This document shows positions 1 to 10,346 of a DNA stretch of 64,000 nucleotides, piece after piece. Numbering within the stretch: position 1 is the first letter of the stretch; each line of letters opens with the position of its first letter. Under the pieces are notes generated by a model. The model made no database searches and was not told the DNA's origin. It saw only the letters and a program-made list of their open reading frames with translations. Location of the stretch: contig JBFLWS010000012.1 of NCBI GenBank assembly GCA_040757715.1, positions 29,602 through 93,601 on the forward strand, read 5' to 3'. The DNA comes from CAIMFV01 sp040757715 (GTDB lineage: Bacteria; Pseudomonadota; Alphaproteobacteria; Caulobacterales; Caulobacteraceae). A program made the translations under genes and the position numbers.

Positions 1-46
1 AGGCGGTGAGGCCGGCGTTTCGGGGCGCGGTAACGGCGGGTCTCAT
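1..46 (-). CDS. 5' end of an unidentified gene (possibly purH), cut by the window edge
   Basis: An ATG on the minus strand at 46-44 overlaps the TGA stop of the heparinase-like gene (45-43) as ATGA, the usual sign of translational coupling. The frame stays open to the window edge and encodes MRPAVTAPRNAGLTA, too short to identify. The order rpe, heparinase-like gene, then purH (AICAR transformylase/IMP cyclohydrolase) is what I recall from Caulobacter relatives, so purH is the guess from context only. The fragment itself has no diagnostic motif. Confidence 0.35.
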   Translation of the reverse strand, partial: MRPAVTAPRNAGLTA

Positions 47-1806
47 GGGCGAAGCCGCCCCTGCCCTTCCTGCCCGGGGTCCACAGGGGTCAGTTTCCAG
101 CGCAACTTCGCCCCGCGTTCAGCGTCAACCTGGCCCTTCATCACCACCTGGGCGCACCGCCGCGGCTGCCCCTCTTCAAAATGCACTGAAGTCTCCACCA
201 GCACTTCCTGCGCATCGTTGCGCAGCCACCAACCACGATCGGTCGGCCCCCGCAACAGCACGCTCTTCTGGTCTCTGGCAAGGGAAACCTTCACGCTGGG
301 CGGGAGATGAAACCTGACGGCGAACGGCGTCAGGCGGCGACGCCCGCCGCTCGGGCCGGGCGTGAACCGGTCTTCTCCGCGCAGCTCGTCGTGGCGCAGA
401 TCAAGGAAAAGCCGCCGCTCGTGCACCAGGCCGAATTCCGCTAACCAGCCGTCGTGCGCCAGCTCCAGCCAAACGCCGGCCTCGTTCTCGTTCCGCCTCG
501 CCTCCACGCGCTGGCAGCCCTCGATGAGCCGGGGGCCGAGCGTGCGGGCGAAATAGCCCGTCGCTGGCGCGCCGGCGGAGGCTTCCGCCAATCCCGCTGT
601 GGAGCCGCCGGACGTCAGACGTAGCGCCGCGGCGGCATGCGCGGCCAGGGGCGACCAGCCGCAATTACTGATCAGGCGATGACCATCGCACAGCACTTCG
701 ATCGCGAGGGGTTGGGCGCAGGCCGTTTCGCTCCAGCTCCCGGTCGGCGGCGGGGCGGCGTCCACCATCACCTCGATGGCCCCTCCGCTCAGGCGGTGAT
801 AGCCGGCGTAGGGCGCGAAGCCGAACGGCTTCACCGTGAGATCTTCCCCTGCGAGCGCGGCGGCGATACGCGCCGCATTCGCCGCCTCGCCGCCGTGGAA
901 CGATGCAAGTCTGCCATCGCCGAGGGTAAAAAATCGCGCCACGCCGGAGAGGCGGTCGATGGCCCGGCTCAGCGCTTCGGGCGGGTCGACGCCCCGCTGC
1001 GACAGGCCGTCGTCGAGGGTGTGCAGGTCGAACAACAATTCTAGCGCCTGCTCTGGCGACCGGGTCTTCAGGCCGCCGTCCGGCAACACAGCCTCATCGA
1101 GCTGACGCGCCAGGCGAGGCAGACCGCGCATCAACAGGCGATCGCCCGCGCGACCGGCAAGGGCGGTTCCGGCGGTGCAGACGGCGGCGAGGCGTTCGGC
1201 GCGTCGCCCCGGCCCTGCGGGGACCTGCATCAGGCGATTGGCGCTCAAGGCCAAGGTCTGAACAATGATCTGCCGCTCGGCGTCGGACGCCGGCTCTGCG
1301 AGGCGGCGGGCCGCGCAGGCGAGATGGAACACCCGCCGCTCCAGGGTTTCCGGAGTCCAGGCCGGCCCGCGCATGCGGCTGAAACCGCGGCGCCACTCGA
1401 GGAAGTGTCGCAACGCCTCTCGAGCGCCGGCAGGACCGACAGACATCAGCTCGGGCAGCCAGGCGAAGCGGTGCATTTCCTGCTCGAACCGCTCGGATGG
1501 AAATACGGCGCTCCACGGGTCGCCCTTGGGGCCGACGGCGAGTTGCACGCCGGCCAGGGTGAACCGACCGGCCATCAGCGCGCGCCCCGACTCAAGGCGC
1601 AGCGGCCGCATGTCGCGGGGCTGAGCCGTCAAGCCCTCTGCGTGGAGCGTCGGGAAGCGCAGGCTGGGAAGGTTGGCGCTCCACAGGCTGTCGGCCTGAC
1701 GGCGCAGGCTTTCGAACACATCCTCGGCCAGCGCGGCCGAGGAGAGGCCCAGCGGCAGCGGCCTAGGGCTTGCGAACGGCGGTTTTGCGAGCGCGCCCCC
1801 CTGCAA
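43..1806 (-). CDS. Heparinase II/III-family protein
   Basis: The 587-residue protein has a helical N-terminal half and a beta-rich C-terminal half of the kind found in heparinase II/III-like polysaccharide lyases. The C-terminal half includes the stretch around residues 320-560 with GFAPYAGYHRLSGG and HERRLFLDLRHDELRGEDRF. Such proteins cleave uronic-acid-containing polysaccharides, but many alphaproteobacterial members have no known substrate. No signal peptide is visible. The start is a TTG preceded by AAGGGGG at good spacing; no earlier in-frame start exists because of a stop upstream. It lies 43 nt after rpe in the same direction, and the spacer carries a GACGCGC/GCGCGTC hairpin (1821-1837) without a T-run. 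Its stop overlaps the next gene by ATGA. The family assignment is fairly secure, the substrate unknown. Confidence 0.8.
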   Translation of the reverse strand: MQGGALAKPPFASPRPLPLGLSSAALAEDVFESLRRQADSLWSANLPSLRFPTLHAEGLTAQPRDMRPLRLESGRALMAGRFTLAGVQLAVGPKGDPWSAVFPSERFEQEMHRFAWLPELMSVGPAGAREALRHFLEWRRGFSRMRGPAWTPETLERRVFHLACAARRLAEPASDAERQIIVQTLALSANRLMQVPAGPGRRAERLAAVCTAGTALAGRAGDRLLMRGLPRLARQLDEAVLPDGGLKTRSPEQALELLFDLHTLDDGLSQRGVDPPEALSRAIDRLSGVARFFTLGDGRLASFHGGEAANAARIAAALAGEDLTVKPFGFAPYAGYHRLSGGAIEVMVDAAPPPTGSWSETACAQPLAIEVLCDGHRLISNCGWSPLAAHAAAALRLTSGGSTAGLAEASAGAPATGYFARTLGPRLIEGCQRVEARRNENEAGVWLELAHDGWLAEFGLVHERRLFLDLRHDELRGEDRFTPGPSGGRRRLTPFAVRFHLPPSVKVSLARDQKSVLLRGPTDRGWWLRNDAQEVLVETSVHFEEGQPRRCAQVVMKGQVDAERGAKLRWKLTPVDPGQEGQGRLRP

Positions 1807-1849
1807 GGCCGCCCCCTTCAGACGCGCCTTGCGCGTCGGCGCCGGCGCA

Positions 1850-2536
1850 TCAGACCAGCGCCTTGGCGGGGGCCTCGCCGCGCAAGACGGCGATGGCGTC
1901 GGCGTAGGTGGAGGGCCCGCCGCGGAACACCGCCGTGCCGGCCACCAGCGCGGTGGCGCCGGCGTCCACGCACTGGCGCGCCGTGGTCTGATTCACCCCG
2001 CCGTCCACCTCGATGATGACGTCGCTGCGGCCGGCGCGGTCGACCATCTTGCGTAGGGCTTCGATCTTGGCGAGCTGCGAGGGCATGAAGCTCTGGCCGC
2101 CGAAGCCGGGGTTGATGGTCATCACCAGCATCAGGTCGATGTCGTCGAGCATCCACTCCACCACCGAGGGGGACGTGGAGGGGTTGAACACGACGCCCGC
2201 CTTGGCGCCGAGGGCGCGGATCTGCTTCAGGCTGCGGTTGAGGTGGGGGCCGGATTCAGGGTGCACGCTGATGATGTCGGCGCCCGCGGCGCGAAAGGCT
2301 TCGAGATAGGGGTCGGCCGGGGCGATCATCAGGTGCACGTCGAAGGTCAGCTTCGAGTGCGGGCGCAGCGCCTTCACGATATCTGGCCCGAGGGTGATGT
2401 TGGGCACGAAGTGGCCGTCCATCACATCGATGTGCAGCCAGTCGGCGCCGGCCGCCTCCACCGCGCGCGCCTCTTCGCCCAGCTTCGCAAAATCAGCGGC
2501 GAGAATCGACGGGGCGATAATGGGAGTGCGAGTCAT
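1850..2536 (-). CDS. rpe: Ribulose-phosphate 3-epimerase
   Basis: This cytosolic TIM-barrel enzyme interconverts ribulose 5-phosphate and xylulose 5-phosphate in the pentose phosphate pathway. The 228-residue length is typical. Signature stretches are visible: IAPSILAADF at the N-terminus, HIDVMDGHFVPN (metal-binding His and Asp, residues ~35-46), VMTINPGFGGQSF (phosphate loop region, ~137-150) and EVDGGVN (~174-180, catalytic Asp). The ATG start has AAGGAC a few bases upstream. It is the first gene of a probable operon with the heparinase-like gene. Confidence 0.97.
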   Translation of the reverse strand: MTRTPIIAPSILAADFAKLGEEARAVEAAGADWLHIDVMDGHFVPNITLGPDIVKALRPHSKLTFDVHLMIAPADPYLEAFRAAGADIISVHPESGPHLNRSLKQIRALGAKAGVVFNPSTSPSVVEWMLDDIDLMLVMTINPGFGGQSFMPSQLAKIEALRKMVDRAGRSDVIIEVDGGVNQTTARQCVDAGATALVAGTAVFRGGPSTYADAIAVLRGEAPAKALV

Positions 2537-2617
2537 GTCCTTCGGATAGACCTCGCGTCCGAAGGTGGCAAGCGACCGAAGCGCCTCAGCCCCGGCCGCT
2601 GCGCCTTGAAGCGGGCA

Positions 2618-3130
2618 TCAGGGGTTCGGCGGCGGCGGGGGCGGCGCATAGCCGCCCACCGGCTGGATCCGCACCCGAGCGCCGAAGGAAATATAGACGT
2701 GGGTTCCCACGGGCAGGGGCTGGGCGTCGGCCTGGGCCACCTGGATCAGCTCGCCGTTGCGCCGTCGCACGGTGTAGGCGAAGCCGGGGACCTTGTCGCC
2801 GCTCTTCTCGATGGCGTTGCCGAGGAGCGCGCCGCCGATGGCGCCGACAACGCCGGCTGCCACATGGTCGGAGTGACGGCCGCCAAATTGCGAACCCACC
2901 ACGCCGCCCGCGACGCCGCCCACCACCGCGCCGGTTCCGGTGTCGCGCTTGTTCAGGGTCACCGGCTGGACGCCGACCACCTCGCCCTCTTCGACCTGGG
3001 CGGCCGTGCCCGTCTCATAGGGCGCGTAATTGTTCGGACCGATGTCCTGGGCGCAACCGCTCAGGCCTGCTGTGGCGAGGATCACGGCCAAGGCCACGCC
3101 GCTGTTTCGAAAGGCATGGATGCTAGTCAT
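2618..3130 (-). CDS. Glycine-zipper outer-membrane lipoprotein (17-kDa surface antigen type)
   Basis: A 170-residue lipoprotein precursor. The ATG at 3130 is chosen because GAGGAGGTG lies just upstream; an in-frame start ten codons earlier has no such site. The signal peptide ends in lipobox LSGC (around residue 23). A glycine-zipper segment follows (residues ~65-110, GAVVGGVAGGVVGSQFGG and AAGVVGAIGGALLGNAI), typical of Rickettsia 17-kDa antigen/SlyB-like proteins that insert into the outer membrane. The C-terminus is a basic/hydrophobic domain ending in a proline run. It is separated from rsmB upstream by about 145 nt, so it probably has its own promoter. Envelope-integrity role is inferred from the family. 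Confidence 0.85.
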   Translation of the reverse strand: MTSIHAFRNSGVALAVILATAGLSGCAQDIGPNNYAPYETGTAAQVEEGEVVGVQPVTLNKRDTGTGAVVGGVAGGVVGSQFGGRHSDHVAAGVVGAIGGALLGNAIEKSGDKVPGFAYTVRRRNGELIQVAQADAQPLPVGTHVYISFGARVRIQPVGGYAPPPPPPNP

Positions 3131-3274
3131 CAGACACCTCCTCAGCTCCCCGTGAAACAATAGGGCTCGATCTGGGCGATCTTTAGACGTTCAACGACGT
3201 GGAGAGGGAACAACCGTCGCCGCAAAACTCCGTTACGCCGCCGAATCCACGCCAAGGCGCGGCGCGGTGCTGGA

Positions 3275-4627
3275 TCAGGCCTCAGCCCGCGCCAAGCGGC
3301 AGATGAAGAACCCATCCATGCCGCCGCGCTCAAGCCAATAGCTGGGCAAGATACGCAGCCAGCCTTGCGGACGAAGCGCCTCGGCAGGCGCGCCGACGCT
3401 GTCCGGCTCTGGAGGCGTTACGGCGAAATCTGGATGGCGGGCCAGGAAGGCGGCGATCTGCGCCTCGCCCTCTTCGGGCTCCAGGGAACAGACCGCATAG
3501 ACCAGGCGACCGCCCGGACGCACCCGGCGCGCGGCGCTGTCGAGCAATTTGGCCTGGATCACCGCCAGCTTGGCGATGTCGCTAGGGCGCGCGGCCCACA
3601 GCACTTCCGGTTGGCGGCGGAAGGTGCCGGTGGCGGAGCAGGGCGCGTCGAGCAGCACGGCGTCGAATTGGCGCTCATCGGTCCAGGCCGCGGCGTCGGC
3701 GCCGACCACTTCAGCGGTCAGGCTGGTGCGGTCGAGGTTTTCGCGCACCCGCGCCAACCGGAACTCTGATTTGTCGAGGGCGACCACGCGCGCGCCGGCG
3801 GCGACTAGCTGCAGGGTCTTGCCTCCCGGCGCAGCGCAGAGGTCAAGCACGTCTTCGCCAGCCTTTGGGGCGAGCAGACGCGCCGCCACGGCGGCGGCGG
3901 CGTCCTGCACCCACCAGCCGCCCTCCGCGAAGCCTGGCCAGTTGGCTATATCGCCGCGCTGGCGGGTGCGCACGGAGCCGCCGGGCAGGACCTCGCCCTC
4001 CAGGGCTTCGGCAAGGGCCGCCGCATCAGCCTCCGGCTTCAGGGAAAGATCGGTGGGAGGGTCGGCGAGCAGCGTCTCCACCAGCGCCGCCACGGTTTCC
4101 TGCCCGTAGGCCGCGGTCCAGCGCGCCGCCAGCCACGACGGCAGGAAGGCCGCCGGCTCAGGCTTGGGCGGCGGCTCGCGATCGAGGCCGCGCAGCACGG
4201 CATTGATCAACCCTTTGAAGGGGCGCGTTTCGCGGGTCTGGTCCGCGAGGGCGAGGGCGGTGGAGACCGCCGCGTGGGCGGGGGCGAGGGCGAACATCAC
4301 CTGCGCCGCGCCGATCCGCAACAGGCCGCGGACCGAGTCCGGCGGCGGGCGCTTGAGGCGGGCGTCCAGCGCCGCTTCCACCGGGCCCAGACGACGCAAG
4401 GTGGAGGCCGCCAGCCAGCGGGCGAAGGCGCGATCGCGGGGTTCAAGCGCGCCCAGTTCGGGGTCGCCCACCGCCTCATCGAAGCCGCCGCGGCGGGAGA
4501 GCGCAGCGCTCACCAGGGCCAGGGCCGCCTTGCGCGCGGCGAGACCTTCGGTGTTGGCGGCGGGGCGAGATTGGGCGCGGCGCGGACGGGGCGCGGAGGC
4601 CGGCTTGGGAGGACGTTGCGGTTTCAC
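3275..4627 (-). CDS. rsmB: 16S rRNA (cytosine967-C5)-methyltransferase
   Basis: RsmB (Fmu/Sun) methylates C967 of 16S rRNA using S-adenosylmethionine. The 450-residue protein has an N-terminal NusB-like RNA-binding helical domain (~30-160) and a C-terminal Rossmann methyltransferase domain. Visible motifs are DLCAAPGGKTLQL (SAM binding, ~262-274), LLDAPCSATGTFRR (motif IV Cys, ~325-338) and YAVCSLEPEEGE (motif VI catalytic Cys, ~380-391). The two cysteines are the paired residues expected of RNA m5C methyltransferases. The basic Pro/Arg-rich N-terminal 28 residues may be partly over-called. It follows the sensor kinase gene by 45 nt in the same direction, so co-transcription is likely. Confidence 0.95.
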   Translation of the reverse strand: MKPQRPPKPASAPRPRRAQSRPAANTEGLAARKAALALVSAALSRRGGFDEAVGDPELGALEPRDRAFARWLAASTLRRLGPVEAALDARLKRPPPDSVRGLLRIGAAQVMFALAPAHAAVSTALALADQTRETRPFKGLINAVLRGLDREPPPKPEPAAFLPSWLAARWTAAYGQETVAALVETLLADPPTDLSLKPEADAAALAEALEGEVLPGGSVRTRQRGDIANWPGFAEGGWWVQDAAAAVAARLLAPKAGEDVLDLCAAPGGKTLQLVAAGARVVALDKSEFRLARVRENLDRTSLTAEVVGADAAAWTDERQFDAVLLDAPCSATGTFRRQPEVLWAARPSDIAKLAVIQAKLLDSAARRVRPGGRLVYAVCSLEPEEGEAQIAAFLARHPDFAVTPPEPDSVGAPAEALRPQGWLRILPSYWLERGGMDGFFICRLARAEA

Positions 4628-4672
4628 GCGTCCGCCGTGCCCGAGACCGGACCGAAGCGCAAGGCCTAGAGC

Positions 4673-6676
<2,004 letters not shown>

Positions 6677-6905
6677 CAGTTCTTCGAGGCGCTAACGAAC
6701 GAATCCCTGTCACGGGCTTCGACAGTGTAGTCGGGGCGAAGGCGTGGCGCGAGCCGGCTCACGTGAGGCGCGATCTCCTAGCTGGTTCTTCCCCTCTCTG
6801 CGAGGTTCGTCGCCGAGATTGTTGCAATTGCGACATGAGGCAACTGATTCGTAAGGACCGCCCCGTATTGTGTGCGTCTAACCGTTGGAGCAGGGCGTCC
6901 AATCC

Positions 6906-7709
6906 ATGCCGATTTCGAGGCGCACCCTCGCAAATCCGTCGTCGGGCGAGTCGCCGCAAGCGGCCCAGGCTTCGTCTGGCGTCACCGTGGCGCCCAGCTT
7001 CCGCAAGCGGGCCATGGACGATTCGCGGCGCAGTTTCTTGCGCATGGTCAGCCATGAGCTGCGCACGCCGCTCAACTCCATCATCGGCTTCGCCGACATC
7101 ATCAGCCAGGAACTCTACGGGCCGATCAGCGAGCCCAAGTACCAGGAACACGCCGAGTTCATTCGGGTCTCCGGCCTGAAGATGCTGCAGCTGGTGAACG
7201 AGATCATCGAGATCGCCCGGCTGGAATCTGGGGCGGCGGACCTTGATCTGCGCGCCGAGCCGATCGCGCCCATCATCGCCGAGACCGTGCGCAGCCTCGA
7301 GCCTCTCGCCGCTCAGCGCCAGGTGAAGCTTGAGACCCATCAGATCGATCAGGCCCTGCGCGCGAGGATCGACGCGCGCGGGCTCTCCACCGCCCTGGAG
7401 CATCTGCTGCGCAACGCCATCGCCTATTCCCCCGAAGGGGCGAGCGTGCGGGTCGCCACGCGCCTCGCCAACAACGCCGTGGTGATCGAGGTGCAGGACG
7501 ACGGGGAGGGGGTCCCGCCGGAAGCCCTGGCCAAGCTCATGCGCCCCTTCGGCCAGGACGACAGCTCCCTGGTGCGCACATCCGAAGGGCCGGGGCTTGG
7601 CCTGCCGCTGGCGCGGCTCATCTGCGACGCCATGGGCGGAAAGCTGCGCCTGACCTCGGGCGCGGCGCGCGGGCTCACCGCCACCATGCGCCTGCCCCTG
7701 GCGGATTGA
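6906..7709 (+). CDS. Soluble sensor histidine kinase with PdhS-type HisKA domain
   Basis: A 267-residue kinase without membrane segments or an obvious sensor domain. After a ~40-residue low-complexity N-terminus comes HisKA (FLRMVSHELRTPLNSIIGF, ~47-65), whose dimerisation helix matches that of the kinase on the opposite strand. The HATPase domain follows: LRNAIAYSPEG (N box), DDGEGVPPE (G1), GPGLGLPLARLICDAMGG (G2). The ATG at 6906 was preferred to an in-frame TTG seven codons upstream; neither has a strong ribosome-binding site. It is divergent from the membrane kinase across ~230 nt, so the pair may share a control region. The target is unknown; DivK or another single-domain receiver is the family-based guess. 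Confidence 0.85.
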   Translation: MPISRRTLANPSSGESPQAAQASSGVTVAPSFRKRAMDDSRRSFLRMVSHELRTPLNSIIGFADIISQELYGPISEPKYQEHAEFIRVSGLKMLQLVNEIIEIARLESGAADLDLRAEPIAPIIAETVRSLEPLAAQRQVKLETHQIDQALRARIDARGLSTALEHLLRNAIAYSPEGASVRVATRLANNAVVIEVQDDGEGVPPEALAKLMRPFGQDDSSLVRTSEGPGLGLPLARLICDAMGGKLRLTSGAARGLTATMRLPLAD

Positions 7710-7750
7710 GGCGGCTTGCGGGGGCGGGCGCCCGAGCCTAAGTGCGGGCC

Positions 7751-8173
7751 ATGACGAGCGAAATCGACGCGCAGTTGGCCGAGCTGGCCGACGAATTCGA
7801 CCTTCTGGGCGACTGGGAGGAGCGCTACCGCCACATCATCGACCTGGGCAAGGGCTTGGGGCCGCTGAGCGACGAGGAACGCTCGGAAGCCAACAAGGTG
7901 CGCGGCTGCGCCAGTCAGGTGTGGCTGGTGGCCGAACCCGCCGCGGAGGGGCGGCTGGTTTTCCGCGGCGACAGCGACGCCCATATCGTGCGCGGCCTCA
8001 TCGCCATTCTTCTCCAGCTCTATTCAGGGCGCGCGCCCGCGGACATGCTGGCCTTCGACGCCAAGGCGGCCATGGCGAGGCTCGGTCTCGCCGGCGCCCT
8101 GTCGGCCCAGCGCTCCAACGGGCTCTTCTCGATGGTCGAGCGAATCCGGCGCGAAGCCTCTGCGCGAATTTAG
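7751..8173 (+). CDS. SufE-family Fe-S assembly protein
   Basis: SufE-family proteins accept sulfane sulfur from a SufS-type cysteine desulfurase and pass it to the SufBCD scaffold. The 140-residue length fits. The acceptor cysteine lies in VRGCASQVWL (~49-58), the family signature; downstream SDAHIVRGLIAILLQLYSG is also typical. ATG at 7751 was chosen over a GTG three codons earlier. The suf operon is not in this window, so the gene stands alone. It ends convergently with def, the two stop codons overlapping by 4 nt. Confidence 0.93.
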   Translation: MTSEIDAQLAELADEFDLLGDWEERYRHIIDLGKGLGPLSDEERSEANKVRGCASQVWLVAEPAAEGRLVFRGDSDAHIVRGLIAILLQLYSGRAPADMLAFDAKAAMARLGLAGALSAQRSNGLFSMVERIRREASARI

Positions 8174-8691
8174 GCCGCGTCGTTCTTCACCGTCTTGCGC
8201 ACCTTGGCCACGGCGCGGTCGCGCTTCAGCCGCGACAGATAGTCGATAAAGAGCTTGCCTTCGAGGTGGTCGATCTCGTGCTGGATGCACACGGCGAAGA
8301 GACCCTCAGCCTCCTCCTCGTGCGCCACGCCCTGATAGTCGAGATAGCTGAGGCGCACCTTGGCCGGCCGCTCCACCTCATCGAAGATGTCCGGCACCGA
8401 GAGGCAGCCCTCTTCGTAGACGAACATCTCGTCCGAGCGCCAGGTGATCTCGGGATTGACGAAAAAGCGCGGGGCCTTGGGCTCTTCCTCGCGGGCGAGG
8501 TCCATGACGATGACCCGCACCGGCTCGCCCACCTGAATGGCGGCGAGGCCAATGCCGGGCGCCGCGTACATGGTCTCCAACATGTCGTCCATGAGGGCGC
8601 GCAGGGCGTCGTCGACGACGGCCACCGGCGCGGACTTCTGCTTCAGGACCGAGGCGTGCTCGGCGACGTTGAGGATGGGACGAAGGGCCAT
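8170..8691 (-). CDS. def: Peptide deformylase
   Basis: Removes the N-formyl group from nascent proteins. The 173-residue protein starting MALRPIL has all three signature motifs: GIGLAAIQV (motif 1), EGCLSV (motif 2, metal-binding Cys) and QHEIDHL (motif 3, HExxH metal site with catalytic Glu). The reading frame is open further upstream, but that extension overlaps rmuC and reads as out-of-frame rmuC sequence, so the ATG at 8691 is right. It follows rmuC by 31 nt and is probably co-transcribed. fmt, a common partner, is not adjacent downstream. Confidence 0.96.
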   Translation of the reverse strand: MALRPILNVAEHASVLKQKSAPVAVVDDALRALMDDMLETMYAAPGIGLAAIQVGEPVRVIVMDLAREEEPKAPRFFVNPEITWRSDEMFVYEEGCLSVPDIFDEVERPAKVRLSYLDYQGVAHEEEAEGLFAVCIQHEIDHLEGKLFIDYLSRLKRDRAVAKVRKTVKNDAA

Positions 8692-8722
8692 GGCTTCGAG
8701 GTAGGGCCGGGCGCAGGGGCCG

Positions 8723-10000
8723 TCAAGGCGTGGGCGGTTCGGCGTCGGCCAGAAGCTTGGCCGGCTGGCGCACGGCGGTCTCCACCGGGTCGAGCGGGGG
8801 CAGGGTCTTGCCCTCGTGATCCACGGCCAGATCCTCGAACTTGCGCGCGCCGGTGAGCACCTGGGTCTCCAGGGAGCCAACGAAATCATTGTAGCGGCGG
8901 ACCGCCTGATCCAGGGCCTTGCCGACGCCGGTCACATGTCCGCCCATCACCGACAGGCGCTTGTAGAGCTCGCGGCCGAGGCGGGCCACCTGGTCGGCGT
9001 TGCGCGCCTGCTCCTCCACCCGCCAGCCATAGGCCACCGCCTTGCACAGGGCGAAGAGGGTGGTGGGGGTGACGATCACCACGCGCTTGCCCATGGCCTC
9101 GCTCATCAGATCCGGCGCGCGCTCCAGGGCGGCGGCCAGGAGCCCGTCGCCGGGGACGAACATGGCCACGAAATCGGGCGAGCCCTGGCGGGCGAACTGG
9201 TCCCAATAGGCCTTGGCCGACAGGCCCGACACATGGGCGCGCACGGCGGCGGCGTGGCGGAGGAGGGCGGCTTCGCGGACCTCCTCGTCTTCGGCTTCTT
9301 GAGCCTCCATGAAGGCGGTGAAATTGGCCTTGGCGTCGATGACGAACACACCGCCGCCCGGCAGGCGGACGGTGACGTCCGGCCGCCGCCGCCCCTCCTC
9401 GGTGTCGAGGCTGGTCTGCTCGACAAAATCGAAGTGATGGGTAAGGCCGGCCATTTCCAGGGCGTTGCGCAGGGCCTGCTCGCCCCAGCGCCCCTGCACG
9501 CCGGCGCCGCGGCGCAGCGCGCCGGACAGGCGGCGCGCCTCGGCCTGGGTGGCCACGGACGCCTGCATCAGCGCCTCGATCTGGGCCTTCAGGCCGCCGG
9601 AGTCTTCGGCCCGCGCCTTTTCGATCTCGCCCACCTTGGCCTCGAACTTGGCGAGGGTCTCCGCCACCGGCTTCAGTTGCGCCTCCAAGGCGGCGCGGGC
9701 GTGGCGGTCCTGGGCCTGGAAGGTCTCCGAGGCCCGCTGCACGAGTTGTTCGGCCACCGCCTGGGCCGACTGGGCCGCCTGCGCCTTGAGATAATCGCCC
9801 AAGGTGGTGCGCTCGGCTTCCAGGCCGCGCACGCGCTCCTGCAACCGGCCATTCTCCAGCACGGCGACTTCCAACCGCTCCGCCAGGGCCTCGGCGCGGC
9901 GACGCTCCGCGCCCGCCTGACGCCAGGCGAGGAAAGCGCCGCCCAGGGCCGCGAGCGCGGCTCCCGCAAAGAGCGCCGTGAGGAGAAGCTCTATGTTCAT
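8723..10000 (-). CDS. rmuC: DNA recombination protein RmuC homologue
   Basis: A 425-residue protein with one N-terminal membrane segment (~4-26), a long coiled coil (~30-155) and the RmuC domain (~160-390) with a nuclease-like core: GRWGEQALRNALEMAG, PDVTVRLPGGGVFVIDAKAN and FVAMFVPGDGLLAAAL. RmuC limits inversions at short inverted repeats in E. coli and has been linked to phage defence. It precedes def by 31 nt in the same direction. Confidence 0.93.
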   Translation of the reverse strand: MNIELLLTALFAGAALAALGGAFLAWRQAGAERRRAEALAERLEVAVLENGRLQERVRGLEAERTTLGDYLKAQAAQSAQAVAEQLVQRASETFQAQDRHARAALEAQLKPVAETLAKFEAKVGEIEKARAEDSGGLKAQIEALMQASVATQAEARRLSGALRRGAGVQGRWGEQALRNALEMAGLTHHFDFVEQTSLDTEEGRRRPDVTVRLPGGGVFVIDAKANFTAFMEAQEAEDEEVREAALLRHAAAVRAHVSGLSAKAYWDQFARQGSPDFVAMFVPGDGLLAAALERAPDLMSEAMGKRVVIVTPTTLFALCKAVAYGWRVEEQARNADQVARLGRELYKRLSVMGGHVTGVGKALDQAVRRYNDFVGSLETQVLTGARKFEDLAVDHEGKTLPPLDPVETAVRQPAKLLADAEPPTP

Positions 10001-10346
10001 GACTTGTTCTTAGTCGTCGGCGCGGCTCGACACAAGACCTAGGCGCGGCTGAGGATAGCTGTGTTCAAAAGAAAAGGCCGCGTCGCTCGGCCTCTGCGAG
10101 GGGCGGCGCGGCCTAGATTTATATCGCGTTGGCTTCACCACGCATTCGGGTTCTGCGCGCGAGGACTTTGGACCTCCATCCAAGGACCGCACTCTGCACC
10201 CGGGGATCATCAGTGTTCTAATCAACAGGGCGTGATGATGCGCTATGCACGCCACGCGATGTTTTTTGCTGACACGGCGTCACCTTCGGTCCAGCATTGA
10301 AAGTTGTACGCAGGCGCGATGGAACGACGCTGCGGCGGGAGGAGAC
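10001..10346. other. Divergent intergenic region between rmuC and the MFS gene
   Basis: No credible coding sequence. It must hold the rmuC and MFS promoters. A GC-rich inverted repeat AGGCCGCG (10075-10082) / CGCGGCCT (10107-10114) with an inner TCGC/GCGA pair could form a hairpin; read leftwards it is followed by a T-rich stretch (TTTTCTTTT), but no gene ends there. I see no tRNA-like or riboswitch-like fold. Confidence 0.4.

Noticed and set aside
10071..10117. Rho-independent terminator or small RNA between rmuC and the MFS gene
   Set aside because: A hairpin exists, but no gene ends on the side that would use it and no promoter-like sequence was recognised.
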